64,000 bases of DNA from Oligoflexia bacterium (GTDB lineage: Bacteria; Bdellovibrionota; UBA1018): positions 1 to 64,000 of the forward strand of contig CAITVN010000236.1 of NCBI GenBank assembly GCA_903895855.1. The letters run 5' to 3'. The position numbers were made by a program, and so were the translations under genes. The notes under the pieces are model-generated. The model was not told where the DNA came from. It saw only the letters and a list, made by a program, of their open reading frames with translations, and ran no database searches. Shown piece by piece: positions 1 to 8,036 of this stretch; positions within the stretch are counted from its first letter, which is position 1; every line of letters begins with the position of its first letter.

Positions 1-101
1 AGAGTCACTCAAGCTCACAATGACCCTCGCGCGGGCGCTGGATGCGCCGTTCCCGGGCGCGAGTACACGAAGTACGGGGTCATTTGAGGGTGAGTGACTC
101 T
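1..101. repeat. T-shaped palindromic element
   Basis: Positions 1-10 are exactly complementary to 92-101, and 19-26 to 77-84, giving an interrupted outer stem. Inside it sit two hairpins: CTCGCGC at 26-32 pairs with GCGCGAG at 57-63, and GTAC at 63-66 pairs with GTAC at 72-75. The fold is a stem carrying two arms. It touches the window edge, so it may extend further left. No T-run follows it, so it is not a simple terminator. Its identity is unknown. Confidence 0.6.
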
Positions 102-412
102 ATAAAACTACCCCTGGTATTGCCGCGTTGAGGCTAGATGGTCTCTGTAAGGCCATTCACATTGGCGAGGCAGATGGCGTGCAGTCTGTGTTTAACGGAA
201 CAAATGGCCAGGTTTCGAAAATCGAATTTAACTTTAGCAAAACTACGAATGACCCGAGCTTTATTGCCGCCACAGATAAGTGGGCAGCCGTTCGGTGTGT
301 GCTCGAGTCAGCAGACTCGCTTTCAAGTCATTCGAATTTTGTCGAGTACGCAGTCGAAAACCTTCCTAAAAGCACTGCGGTACCAAATTCACAATCTGTC
401 ATCCGAAACTAG
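98..412 (+). pseudogene. Possible C-terminal remnant of an unknown protein
   Basis: An open frame runs from the codon after a TGA at 95-97 to a stop at 412. The only early start is a TTG at 128, with no convincing ribosome binding site. The protein text (for example KIEFNFSKTTNDPSFIAA) has a plausible composition, but I recognise no family. It begins right at the palindrome at 1-101, which suggests the 5' part of a gene was lost there. It could equally be a chance frame. Confidence 0.25.
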
Positions 413-503
413 CAACGGTGAGTTTCTCTGAACGCGAGAGTTGCGATGAGGGCCTTAACACCCTACTGATCGCCCCGTTACAGCACGAATTTTTTCAGGT
501 CAC

Positions 504-800
504 TCACGCAACTTTCACTTCAAAGTTGAGTTTTGCTTTTCTGAGTTGATCTCGAAACGAGGCCTCAATGGCCTGAGGTACGCAAAGACCGGCTGTTTTT
601 GAGATTTTTGCAGCAAGCGCAGGACTGACGAGTTGCCTGCCTTTTTCAATGTCGCAGACCGTTCCGGCCGCCATCTTAAGCTTCTGAGCCATTTCGAACT
701 GAGATAGGTCCATAGAAGTTCGAGCAGCGCGCATAAATAGTGCAAACGTTAGCGGGCCCAATTCTTTTTTTAGTTTCGAACCATAGCTTTTAGTACTCAT
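504..800 (-). CDS. XRE/HigA-like antitoxin
   Basis: 98 residues. A Cro/C1-type helix-turn-helix fits residues ~28-66 (MDLSQFEMAQKLKMAAGTV), followed by a short helical tail. It lies immediately downstream of the RelE/HigB-like toxin gene and overlaps it by 11 nt. This toxin-first order is typical of higBA modules. In that family the antitoxin binds and neutralises the toxin and represses the shared promoter; here an inverted repeat just upstream of the toxin gene is the probable operator. The family call rests on the fold pattern and on the partner gene. Confidence 0.75.
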   Translation of the reverse strand: MSTKSYGSKLKKELGPLTFALFMRAARTSMDLSQFEMAQKLKMAAGTVCDIEKGRQLVSPALAAKISKTAGLCVPQAIEASFRDQLRKAKLNFEVKVA

Positions 801-1077
801 GTCTGTTTACCTCCAAAACTCCGATGATGTGGCATTTACCGTCGTCAAACTGTTCGTAGATCATTCGGTAGGCTCGATTGAGTCTTACCGATCTTTGGCC
901 CTTACGCTTTCCTTGAAGAGCTTCGTCGCGGTATCCTCTTGTTGACCGTACGAGGTGAATTCCATTGTTCTCAACAGCATTTACCCAAACGTAGAATGCG
1001 ACTTTCATTTCAATAGGCAGCCTCGATACTTGCTTGTCAGCGAATTTCGAGACATTGACCTTTGTTGTAGTGGCCAC
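790..1077 (-). CDS. RelE/HigB-like toxin
   Basis: 95 residues. Family features are a basic stretch with a conserved repeat of Arg/Lys (RGYRDEALQGKRKGQRSVRL) followed by RAYRMIYEQFDDGKCHIIGVLEV, the usual beta-strand core of RelE/HigB ribosome-dependent mRNA interferases. The start is GTG at 1077, chosen because a strong Shine-Dalgarno sequence (GAAGGAG) lies 7 nt upstream. The end overlaps the antitoxin start, so translation is coupled. The likely role is a type II TA toxin that stabilises the neighbouring mobile DNA; activity is inferred from family membership. Confidence 0.75.
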   Translation of the reverse strand: MATTTKVNVSKFADKQVSRLPIEMKVAFYVWVNAVENNGIHLVRSTRGYRDEALQGKRKGQRSVRLNRAYRMIYEQFDDGKCHIIGVLEVNRHEY

Positions 1078-1097
1078 ATTTTACTCCTTCTATTATT

Positions 1098-1116
1098 ATA
1101 AGGTTAATTGCCTTAT
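1098..1116. promoter_or_regulatory. Probable operator of the higBA-like pair
   Basis: An inverted repeat, ATAAGG-7 nt-CCTTAT, lies 20 nt upstream of the toxin start codon in an AT-rich stretch. The position and symmetry fit autoregulation by the antitoxin. This is inference from layout only. Confidence 0.5.
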
Positions 1117-1658
1117 GTAAATTTTTTTGTTTAGCGCTGGTTTCTCGTGTAATTGGCGATGTATAGGATCCAGTTACCGCACCCTCGCCGTAGAGTTTTG
1201 AGGCGGTTTCCATGGTTTCAGACGGGGTAGAGATGAACTTTAAGTTTTCAGTGGCCCCGGCTTCGTCGACTACGGCCATTCGAATATAACGTTGCATGGT
1301 TTTCATGACCACAGTAGGTGAGACCCCGATGTGATGAGCTGAGTTGCAAAGCATGCGCGCAGTGTGTGAAATCGGATTGAAGGAATTCCATGACTTTCAC
1401 AAAAACCTCGCAAAACCGATGCCTGATGACGTTGATCTTATTTCCAAGATTGCGGAAACAGATGATCACCCGGTTTCAGTAATTTGATCTACAATTCATT
1501 GATCAAGAACCAATAGAATTCGCTAGAGGTCACACTGCTCGCGAATACAAAGCGTTTACCGGACAGTCCGAGTTCCCGACCCCTTAACGTGATTTGAGAC
1601 CGCCATTCTACTAAATATTTTCTTGCGTTAAGGTTTTTCGTGCTCCATTCATAGAAGA
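1117..1658. other. Gene-poor stretch, possibly decayed coding DNA
   Basis: No convincing gene is present. Two minus-strand open frames (1037-1354 and 1248-1469) overlap each other. The first runs into the toxin gene in another frame and neither has a usable ribosome binding site. They could be shifted pieces of one broken gene. A small palindrome, CGGAC-A-GTCCG, occurs at 1560-1570. The start of the lipoprotein gene follows at 1659. Confidence 0.4.
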
Positions 1659-2540
1659 ATGAAGCGATCTTGGCCGCTATTGATTAGTCCTGCTCTGTTA
1701 CTCGTGTGTTCATGCTCGACAATGCGGCTAATTGTTGCCCCTGTGGAAGATCGCGAAATTCGTGCGATGAACCGCGATTTGGTTTCGCGATGTGAAAGAC
1801 AAGTGCCGGTAGGAGCAACCAACGAGCACATCGTGCCAGAGAGTGGCGCTACATTGCTGCGACAAGCTGACGGCATTCACCTTCGATACCGTTACCACGC
1901 CACTGTTCTTCCTACTTCGCTCTCGAAGGCGCGTGTTTTGAAATTGCTTGAAGATCTGAAAAGCTGTGGCTCTCTATTAAACGAAGTGTGGGACCGATAT
2001 GGAGTGAAAGTAGATTACGAGGTTCGCTCAGGATCACACAAGCGGGACTCTCGAACTTTTGTGACACTTAAAGACTGGCCCTCGCGTTCTGACTCTGCGA
2101 ATTTTTACTCAATGAAAAGCCACTGGGCATTTGATCAAGTAGCCTGCTTTGAGGATTGCCCTGTTGATGACCTTGAGTGTTTGAGTAACTGCGATCAGAT
2201 CCGAAAAGACAGTTTTTGTCGAACGGTGCTTCACGAATCTGGGCATCACCTTCAATTAGATGATGAATATCCAGAAGAAGATCGGGGTAAGATTCAGACC
2301 GTTGCATTTAATGCTCGCCCCTGGAGTGTGATGGACACCACCAACGAATCACTAGATGAAGTCGAATTCTTTCCTCGGCACCTTCGCTCTATCTTACCTA
2401 CTCTTTGTCCAAATGTGTTGACCGAAAATGAGCGTAGACTTGTTGAAAATGCTAATCGAGCATTAGAACCGACTTCAATTCACAAGGCTTTGTGGTGGGT
2501 GTTTCCAGATCTAATCATTCCCGCGATACCTGAAACCTAA
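1659..2540 (+). CDS. Lipoprotein with zinc-metalloprotease motif
   Basis: 293 residues. The N-terminus is a signal peptide with a cysteine-containing lipobox (LLVCSCST), so the product should be a membrane-anchored lipoprotein. Around residue 190 the text reads RTVLHESGHHLQLDDEY. This HExxH followed by H/D-E-Y resembles the long zinc signature of metzincin-like and M64-type peptidases, and a WSVMD Met-turn-like motif follows about 30 residues later. Several cysteines (CFEDCPVDDLECLSNC) just before the motif probably form disulfides. I predict an envelope metallopeptidase; the exact family and substrate are unknown. The ATG start is supported by the signal peptide. Confidence 0.7.
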   Translation: MKRSWPLLISPALLLVCSCSTMRLIVAPVEDREIRAMNRDLVSRCERQVPVGATNEHIVPESGATLLRQADGIHLRYRYHATVLPTSLSKARVLKLLEDLKSCGSLLNEVWDRYGVKVDYEVRSGSHKRDSRTFVTLKDWPSRSDSANFYSMKSHWAFDQVACFEDCPVDDLECLSNCDQIRKDSFCRTVLHESGHHLQLDDEYPEEDRGKIQTVAFNARPWSVMDTTNESLDEVEFFPRHLRSILPTLCPNVLTENERRLVENANRALEPTSIHKALWWVFPDLIIPAIPET

Positions 2541-2889
2541 AGGGCGCAATAGAAGGAGAAATTCGAATATTTTGAAAAATGGCTGGAGTGATAGGAATTA
2601 GACCTTGGGGTTTTCTAGAAGTTCGAAGTTCCTTTTTACTGTAGTACCTAAATGTTTGGAGGGCCTGGCTGAGTGGGACACAGGCCGAGATGAATTTTCG
2701 GCCTACCTCATCGAAGATCTCTTTTAGGACCGATTTTTGTCGTGCTAGTAGATTTGTATGCAGCCGTAGTTCCTGAGTGATGCAGAAACCACTTCACTTG
2801 CGAAATAAATGGCGTTTCGCTTTTGATTGCTTTTTCACCTATAGCTTGTGCCTTTTGGACTTTAACCGATGTAGCTAACTACCCTTTAC
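2541..2889. other. Gene-free gap with tRNA-like scar
   Basis: I see no gene here. Near its left end, at 2580-2595, it contains a 16-nt near-copy of the tRNA-Val 3' end (listed separately). The rest is AT-rich and shows no hairpin-plus-T terminator. It separates the plus-strand lipoprotein gene from the end of a minus-strand lipoprotein gene. Confidence 0.5.
2580..2595 (-). other. att-like scar: degenerate tRNA-Val 3' end
   Basis: The sequence tggctggagtgatagg matches the last 16 nt of the intact tRNA-Val gene (19828-19843) with one mismatch and in the same orientation. It is the leftmost and weakest of four such scars, and is interpreted as the outer junction of an accreted element. Confidence 0.4.
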
Positions 2890-3879
2890 TTACTCAATGA
2901 ATTGAACACCCATGAAGTCGTGCCCGTCTGAAAAAATGAGCAGAACATCACTCGCGGGCACTTTTTGATAAACAGTTTGAGTCGATTTTCCGTTAGAGCC
3001 ACTGTATCCGATTTTTCCATCAAATCCTGACCAGCACCCCGATCCACCATTGCCGCCTGGCCCACCGAGGCCCCCACTTCCACCTATCGTCGAGACCGCG
3101 ATATGATTGAGATCTGAGGGAGTAACATACTTCACGATGACATTCCCGGCATCTCCTCCATCGCCACCATTGCCACCGTTTTCGCCATTTCCGCCCGCGT
3201 ATCCTTGGCCATTTTCGTCACAGCTACCGTAGCTAGTGCCGTTTTTACCCGATAAACCCGGGTTGCCTGTGCCGCCGTCAGCGTAAAACGTGAGCGATTG
3301 TGTCGCAGGTACTACGACGAGTTTTCTTTTCTCGCTCGTCAGGTCGTTTACGTGGTAAGCGCGGTAATCACCGTTCGTATCTTTAATATGAGCTGTGTGA
3401 ATAAGAAGATCATGTCCCTTCGCCTCGCTCAATCCAGAAAAACTCAAAGACTTCAGTCCTGCCCAATAAATCCCAAATGTAAATGTCTTTTCTGGAAACG
3501 TATTTCCTTCAATACTCACGCCCAATTCGAATTTTTCGTTTCGATAATCGAAACTATTTTCATCACTGAAGAGGGTCAGCGTGTGGTCGGCCTGGGTCGA
3601 GACCGTAAGATGCTTCGCCGTAAAAGCAAACTGGTTCATGATCGGGTTTGCAATTGTTTCGATCGTGCCATCAGCCTTTTTCACTTTCACAGTGATCCGA
3701 CCTGAGTTTTCGTATCCTTCAGGGACCAGCCCCTGATTTAAGTCAAAACTCTCGGCGGTCAACTCAATATCGGCGATTTCAACCGACTTGAGATCGCGAT
3801 CGGGAGGAGGTGGGGGTGAGTTCGTACTGGATTCGCATCCTGAAATCAGGATGAGAAATACAGGAAACAGAGGTTTCAT
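2890..3879 (-). CDS. Lipoprotein with glycine-rich C-terminal region
   Basis: About 329 residues from the ATG at 3879. That start is preferred because it begins directly with a signal peptide and lipobox (FLILISGCESS); the longer frame to 3990 would add 37 unsupported residues. A proline run (PPPPP) after the lipobox is a typical spacer. The middle is beta-rich. The last third carries many Gly-Gly/Gly-Asn repeats (GGNGENGGNGGDGG, GGLGGPGGNGG) like collagen-type or glycine-rich surface proteins, with two cysteines (SCDENG, SGCWSG) within or near it. Probably an exported surface lipoprotein of unknown role. Confidence 0.65.
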   Translation of the reverse strand: MKPLFPVFLILISGCESSTNSPPPPPDRDLKSVEIADIELTAESFDLNQGLVPEGYENSGRITVKVKKADGTIETIANPIMNQFAFTAKHLTVSTQADHTLTLFSDENSFDYRNEKFELGVSIEGNTFPEKTFTFGIYWAGLKSLSFSGLSEAKGHDLLIHTAHIKDTNGDYRAYHVNDLTSEKRKLVVVPATQSLTFYADGGTGNPGLSGKNGTSYGSCDENGQGYAGGNGENGGNGGDGGDAGNVIVKYVTPSDLNHIAVSTIGGSGGLGGPGGNGGSGCWSGFDGKIGYSGSNGKSTQTVYQKVPASDVLLIFSDGHDFMGVQFIE

Positions 3880-3995
3880 AAAGGTGTATAGTGCAGCTTC
3901 TTTGATAAACGTAAATATTTTCATAAGGTCCTCTATTTTTAGCCATGTCCAAGATGAAATAGGTTTAAAATATTCATCGCGTCGCGTCAAATTAT

Positions 3996-4187
3996 TTATC
4001 TTGCGCGATTGTGAGCCTGTCCATCAGCAAATTTGTAGTGAGTGCCTATATTCGAGCAAATCACATCCGCTACGCTTGTAAGTTTGCGGCGCCCCTTGAC
4101 CCTCTTAAGAGCGGCAAATAAACTGTCCATGTCAAATTGCATGGGGCCTTCATATTCTTTCAAGGATTTCACGTAAGTATTTTTCAT
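3996..4187 (-). CDS. Small hypothetical protein, doubtful
   Basis: 63 residues starting MKNTYVKSLKEYEGPMQF. The composition is normal, but there is no clear Shine-Dalgarno and no recognised family. It lies between a lipoprotein gene and an ATPase remnant, so it may itself be a fragment of lost accessory DNA. Confidence 0.25.
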   Translation of the reverse strand: MKNTYVKSLKEYEGPMQFDMDSLFAALKRVKGRRKLTSVADVICSNIGTHYKFADGQAHNRAR

Positions 4188-4189
4188 AA

Positions 4190-4393
4190 TTTATCCACTA
4201 TTGCACATTATTAGATGAAAACACGTTGCTAGCACGGGATGACTTCATGTCTCGTGATATTCAGGTCGACTCGATGCCAGAAAAAGCGACGATTTTCACC
4301 GGGGTGCGCCGATGCGGCAAGTCTTCACTTACACATGAGACTTCAATAAGTCCATTTTCTCAACCAAGCGGTTCCTTCGTTTTTTCATGCTAA
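4190..4393 (+). pseudogene. Truncated AAA_14/DUF4143-type ATPase
   Basis: The open frame reads ...DENTLLARDDFMSRDIQ and then ATIFTGVRRCGKSSLTHE before a stop. The GVRRCGKSS stretch is a Walker A loop of the kind seen near the N-terminus of AAA_14/DUF4143 ATPases, which are normally about 400 residues long. Everything after the P-loop is missing and the frame ends at 4393, so this is a decayed 5' fragment. It supports the view that this stretch is a graveyard of accessory genes. Confidence 0.55.
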
Positions 4394-4465
4394 TATTCCT
4401 CGATCTTATGGTCAGCCCTGAGCGAATTCTGTTTACTTTTTTTAGCCAGCAAATACATTTGCGAC

Positions 4466-5239
4466 ATGCCCGCGAGACGTAATCACGTCGTATTTTTTCT
4501 TACAGTCCTCAGTTTTGTGTCTTCTGCTCAAGGTGCTACAGTTGCCCCTTGCGCAAAAGACGAACACTGGGTGCGAGCTCACAATAGAAGAGCCTACCTC
4601 CGAGGGGATGGAACATTTGTCTCTGCAGCCAACGTCTCGGCTCATTGCCAAAAAAATCCACCGTCCTATGCATTGTGGGCCCCAAAACTACAAAGCGGCA
4701 TGCCGCCCGGATGGCTGCTCCAGGTGGAGAAACTATCCGCATGGACGGATGAAGAAAAAGAACGCGTATTGGAAGCACTTTCTTTTCTTCCAGAAAAGCT
4801 CTTGGTTGAATCCGTTCAAGGACTCTATCGCTTAAGAAAATCCTCTTCATTTGAAAGCAACCCGGGAGCGGGCTTTGCTAACTCTATCGTCCTCTATGAC
4901 TCGGCTTTTAATTCAAAGCAAGATCTGTCGCGCATCTTAGCACATGAGTTTGCTCACAAACTCTACCACAGACTCACACCTGAGGATGCGAGATCGTACA
5001 ATGCAGCCGCAGAATGGGGTGTGTTTAGAACTAAAGGCGGGCAAACAATTTTTGTTCCGATGCGTGAATCTTACGTCGAGGACGACGGAAGAGAGGGCCC
5101 TAACGAGGATTTTAGCAACAATATTGAGTACTATTTGTTTGCATCAAATACTCTCAAAAAAGGCACTCCAAAGGTATCAGAATGGATTCTGCAAAAGTAC
5201 GGCGAAGCTTTCAAATTGAAGAAGGAGTCGAAAAAATGA
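4466..5239 (+). CDS. Secreted gluzincin-like metalloprotease
   Basis: 257 residues with an N-terminal signal peptide (cleavage near SSAQGA). Residues ~158-166 read LAHEFAHKLYH, an HExxH zinc motif. A downstream NEDFSNNIEYYLF stretch supplies the glutamate expected as the third zinc ligand in gluzincins. The spacing is reminiscent of anthrax-lethal-factor-like (ATLF) and related secreted peptidases. No second domain is visible. The gene is followed with a 4-nt overlap by a BamE-like lipoprotein gene, so the two are probably one operon. Substrate unknown; catalytic function inferred from motifs. Confidence 0.65.
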   Translation: MPARRNHVVFFLTVLSFVSSAQGATVAPCAKDEHWVRAHNRRAYLRGDGTFVSAANVSAHCQKNPPSYALWAPKLQSGMPPGWLLQVEKLSAWTDEEKERVLEALSFLPEKLLVESVQGLYRLRKSSSFESNPGAGFANSIVLYDSAFNSKQDLSRILAHEFAHKLYHRLTPEDARSYNAAAEWGVFRTKGGQTIFVPMRESYVEDDGREGPNEDFSNNIEYYLFASNTLKKGTPKVSEWILQKYGEAFKLKKESKK

Positions 5240-5751
5240 GGCGCTATTTTGCTGTTCTGCTCTCAACACTATTTGTATTCGGGTGCGTTACTGTCCAAAA
5301 CTCTGGCGAACGGTTGAGCCTTGCATCAGTGGAAAGTCTTCAGATCGGGAAGGTGACTGCCCCCGACCTCCGCGAAAGGTTTGGAGAGCCATCGCGAATT
5401 TTTCCCCTGTCGAGCGAGGAAAACGCCTGGTACTATGAGGCCCGTGAAGGGGATCACTTCGTTCAGAAGGCCGGATTTGTCTTAAGCAAGGGCACTGGCC
5501 TGCTACTAACAGCGAGCTGGATTCCAACTGGACAAGACCCGATGAATAGTAGGGACATTGCACTCGCCCATTTTCGTGGGGCTTCATTTCAAATTAGGAA
5601 CCTTGGGCCGGTCGCTAGTCATGAGTATTCTAATGAGGTAATTTACTTTGACCAAAAGACCGCAGTGTCGATTCGGGTGAACCAAACAAACCAAAATGTA
5701 ATTGCAATCTCATTTGGTGACGCAACCATCGCTCATACCAACTTCCGGTAG
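5236..5751 (+). CDS. SmpA/BamE-like small lipoprotein
   Basis: 171 residues from the ATG at 5236, chosen because it overlaps the upstream stop (ATGA), has a GAAGGAG ribosome binding site, and starts a signal peptide with lipobox (TLFVFGCVTVQ). A longer frame from 5182 would bury the signal peptide. The mature part begins IGKVTAPDLRERFGEPSRIF, the pattern of the BamE/SmpA-OmlA fold (a strand-helix unit ending in GxP). Likely an outer-membrane-directed lipoprotein; a true role in the BAM complex is not shown. Confidence 0.6.
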   Translation: MRRYFAVLLSTLFVFGCVTVQNSGERLSLASVESLQIGKVTAPDLRERFGEPSRIFPLSSEENAWYYEAREGDHFVQKAGFVLSKGTGLLLTASWIPTGQDPMNSRDIALAHFRGASFQIRNLGPVASHEYSNEVIYFDQKTAVSIRVNQTNQNVIAISFGDATIAHTNFR

Positions 5752-5777
5752 TCCACGCGAATCAAGTCCAGTCCGTT

Positions 5778-5930
5778 TCATTGCCCAAACTCACGCCCAT
5801 CCATGATCTGCGCGGTGAGTGCTGACGAGCTACCCGGGCCGGCACCCAGAGTCAGCGCTGATTGATTAGGGCCAGTTACTACCACAGACTTGGTGCCTGT
5901 TTCACCGAGAGCGACCGACTGCCCATAAAA
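5778..5930 (-). pseudogene. C-terminal fragment of a glycine/serine-rich protein
   Basis: Reading the minus strand, an open frame with no usable start encodes about 50 residues ending in TAQIMDGREFGQ, preceded by a Gly-Thr-Asn-rich segment (VVTGPNQSALTLGAGPG). The composition looks like the end of a phage-like or surface protein. Upstream is a TAA, so only a remnant is left. Confidence 0.3.
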
Positions 5931-5954
5931 TTAGTTTGAATTGAAAAGCATCTA

Positions 5955-5970
5955 ATGGTATATTCACCAT
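5955..5970. promoter_or_regulatory. Probable operator of the TumE/TumA-like pair
   Basis: The inverted repeat ATGGT-6 nt-ACCAT lies 6 nt before the toxin start codon. It is the expected place for binding by the HTH antitoxin encoded downstream; inferred from layout. Confidence 0.4.
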
Positions 5971-5976
5971 CAGGTT

Positions 5977-6279
5977 ATGGCGGATTTGATTTTTCATCAG
6001 AAAGTGTCTCTCATTGACAAATTAAAGAAAAGATCTGCCATTTTTGAAATGGTGGTGTGGAAGATACCGAAGGGCACGGACTATCCCGATGGTTTGAAAT
6101 ATCGAGCTTGGTTGAGTGAAAACGGGAAGACAGTGTTCGGCTTTGATAACCATAAACCTAAAGGTCCGCATCTTCATGTCGGAGAACGAGAGTTAGGATA
6201 CCTTTTTCGTGGATACGATGAGTTGATGAGAGATATTCGCAAAATGATTGAGAAAGAGGGATTTATTTATGAAACCTAA
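5977..6279 (+). CDS. TumE-like (DUF6516) toxin
   Basis: 100 residues. The features fit the TumE/DUF6516 family of TA toxins: an N-terminal amphipathic segment, a VVWKIPKG strand, then LKYRAWLSENG and a histidine-containing KGPHLHVGERE stretch. The stop overlaps the start of an HTH protein gene (ATGAAACC within the last codons), the usual toxin-then-antitoxin arrangement of this family. Its activity as a toxin is known only for relatives. The module lies directly left of a tRNA-Val scar. Confidence 0.65.
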   Translation: MADLIFHQKVSLIDKLKKRSAIFEMVVWKIPKGTDYPDGLKYRAWLSENGKTVFGFDNHKPKGPHLHVGERELGYLFRGYDELMRDIRKMIEKEGFIYET

Positions 6280-6631
6280 AAAGGCTTTGCTGATAGTTGA
6301 GTCAACACAAGAAGCATTTAATCGTTTTTCTGATGTGCTGAAGCACCCCGCGAAGAAGACCTACAAAGGGTATGTCATTCTTAGTTTTCCATCTTTTGAA
6401 ATTCTGGGGAAGGTTATTACCGGAGCGCGTCTCGAACTTCTTTCAGTCATTAGAAAGTCAAAGCCTAAGTCAATTCAAGAGCTAGCTAGGCTTGCGAAAC
6501 GTGATTTTAAGAATGTTTATCAAGATATTAAGTTGCTCGCTCAATATGGCCTCATTGATTTAAAAGAGAACGGCGCGAGAAAAGCCTCTGCCCCTGTTTC
6601 TAAGTTTTCTGAATTCTTGATCGCAGCGTAA
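6269..6631 (+). CDS. TumA-like HTH antitoxin (HVO_A0114 type)
   Basis: 120 residues from the ATG at 6269, preferred over an upstream start at 6248 because it follows an AGAGGGA ribosome binding site and overlaps the toxin stop. The C-terminal half is a winged helix: SIQELARLAKRDFKNVYQDIK is the recognition region and LLAQYGLIDLKE the wing, as in MarR/HVO_A0114-like DNA-binding proteins. Expected to neutralise the TumE-like protein and repress the operon via the inverted repeat at 5955. Confidence 0.65.
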   Translation: MKPKKALLIVESTQEAFNRFSDVLKHPAKKTYKGYVILSFPSFEILGKVITGARLELLSVIRKSKPKSIQELARLAKRDFKNVYQDIKLLAQYGLIDLKENGARKASAPVSKFSEFLIAA

Positions 6632-6644
6632 GTGCTGACTTAAA

Positions 6645-6656
6645 TGGTTGGAGTGA
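6645..6656 (-). other. att-like scar: tRNA-Val 3' end fragment
   Basis: tggttggagtga is identical to the terminal 12 nt of the tRNA-Val gene as read on the plus strand at 19828-19839, in the same orientation. It lies just after the TumE/TumA operon. The next two bases (cg) are shared with the scar at 7855 but not with the tRNA, which suggests a common ancestral junction. Confidence 0.6.
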
Positions 6657-7101
6657 CGTTGCGGTACACGAACCACTTGTAGTCGCAGTGGGAAAAACTG
6701 ACCTACGACTGTCCGTGAATTGGCAAACTTACAAAAATAAGGGTGGTCTCAGCGAAAACTGGCGCAGCACTTTGGGTGCGTGAAGTCGACAATTCTTAAT
6801 CGATTACGAAAAATTGAAATTTTGACCGATCGTAGTGAAACGGGAGGCTGAATGGATGAAAAGTTGATTTCGGAGTTGGTAGGGATCGCTTTCTAGTTAG
6901 GCTCGCTCAGCTTTTGAATCGAGAGTGGCCACATCTCACCATAAACAAAGCACTCAAAAATGGCTCCGAGGCATGAAATTTTGCAGGTACGCTGCAACGA
7001 GTTACCTTCACATCAATGTTCCAAATCAGCAGATATAAATTTAATCAAGGCTGTGTAATTCGACGATCCGCATGGGTAGCAGCACCGATTCTTGCTTTAT
7101 T
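6657..7101. other. Gene-free stretch
   Basis: No supportable gene is present on either strand. Stops occur in all frames at short intervals and no terminator hairpin is obvious. It is probably decayed accessory DNA between two tRNA scars. Confidence 0.4.
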
Positions 7102-7353
7102 TTAAGCAATTTTATTTACTAAAATTCCCGTATCTACCAGAAAATAGGGATCGATATCATAGCCCGTATGCCAAGTGACGATTCCATTTCTAACAAAAAC
7201 TTTTTTGAACTCATTGACCTGCTTGAGCACATCAACGACAGGGCCCTGCTGTCTCTTAATAAAATTCATATCCATGCGAATGATTCTTCCGTCTTCAAGA
7301 GTCACTAGAATGGTATAGTCGTCATTTGCAGTCACTTGAATCGCCTTAATCAT
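7102..7353 (-). CDS. DUF2442 family protein
   Basis: 83 residues. The pattern IKAIQVTANDDYTILVTLEDGR followed by a short helix and VTWHTGYDIDPYFL matches DUF2442, a small beta-rich family usually encoded next to a DUF4160 gene. It overlaps the upstream DUF4160 gene by 8 nt, so the two are co-translated. The pair is widely suspected to be a TA-like module, but I know of no firm biochemical role. Confidence 0.7.
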   Translation of the reverse strand: MIKAIQVTANDDYTILVTLEDGRIIRMDMNFIKRQQGPVVDVLKQVNEFKKVFVRNGIVTWHTGYDIDPYFLVDTGILVNKIA

Positions 7354-7618
7354 TGTCGGCTCCTTGAATATAGCGTGGAGTTTCGTTTCTCAGAACTCGT
7401 TGCCAATTGTCGAGTAGCTCGACCTCATGGCGAATTGCCCAATCTTGAATCACCTTGATCACTTTTGCAGGAAGCCGCCCCGCAAGGACTTTGGCACCGG
7501 GGATTTCAAACGAAGCGTCGCCTCCCTGATAGCGCGCGTGAAAATACGGGGCTTTGTGCTGGCCATGAGCAAAGTACATATAGATTGTGATTCCAAAAAA
7601 CTCGGAAATACCTGGCAT
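7346..7618 (-). CDS. DUF4160 family protein
   Basis: 90 residues from the ATG at 7618, chosen because a GAGGATC ribosome binding site lies a few bases upstream; an ATG at 7630 has none. The family signature is the start (PGISEFFGITIYMYF) followed by H-x-PHFHA-like text (HKAPYFHARYQG) and a helix ending in the EVELLDNWQR stretch. The gene is coupled to DUF2442. It lies between the scars at 6645 and 7855. Confidence 0.7.
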   Translation of the reverse strand: MPGISEFFGITIYMYFAHGQHKAPYFHARYQGGDASFEIPGAKVLAGRLPAKVIKVIQDWAIRHEVELLDNWQRVLRNETPRYIQGADND

Positions 7619-7639
7619 CTTGATCCTCATGCTAAGAAT

Positions 7640-8036
7640 AACATAAAATTACGGTATGTGGTTTGATCGTGATTAAAAATGTAGAAATTTGCCGACTGGA
7701 CGAACCCGTAGCGCATTAGGTCGTTAATAAGGGGAAGAGGCGGTGACAATCCAACAGGCCTCAAAAAAAATTGGAGTTGAGCACCTCAATTTCGATTACC
7801 TAGTCCTTGTTACAAGTCAGGGATGGGGGGGGGGGGTCGTGTGCTGTTGTAGAATGGTTGGAGTGACGCACTCTCAATTATTTCAGTGGGTTGCGAGCAG
7901 TTTTTTCCTATCGTAGGAATTTTTATTAGATCACTTAGGTGCCGGATTTTCATTTTTGTCTCAACAGTCATTAAAAATGATTCAAGTAGATCAGAAAAAC
8001 AAGGTGATTTACTTAGGTGAGTTGAACTTGTTGCCA
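7640..8036. other. Gap with tRNA scar, G-run and truncated frame
   Basis: No complete gene is present. A run of 12 G lies at 7825-7836 and the tRNA-Val scar at 7855-7866. On the minus strand an open frame from 8037, translationally coupled (TAATG) to the gene before it, runs into the scar and ends at 7810. It may be the start of a protein cut short when elements were joined at the scar. Support is weak. Confidence 0.4.
7855..7866 (-). other. att-like scar: tRNA-Val 3' end fragment
   Basis: tggttggagtga is identical to 19828-19839 and to 6645-6656, in the same orientation. It sits at the left border of the ribbon-helix-helix-like operon. Confidence 0.6.

Noticed and set aside
1037..1354. 105-codon minus-strand frame
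   Set aside because: It overlaps the better supported RelE-like toxin in another frame, lacks a ribosome binding site and resembles nothing.
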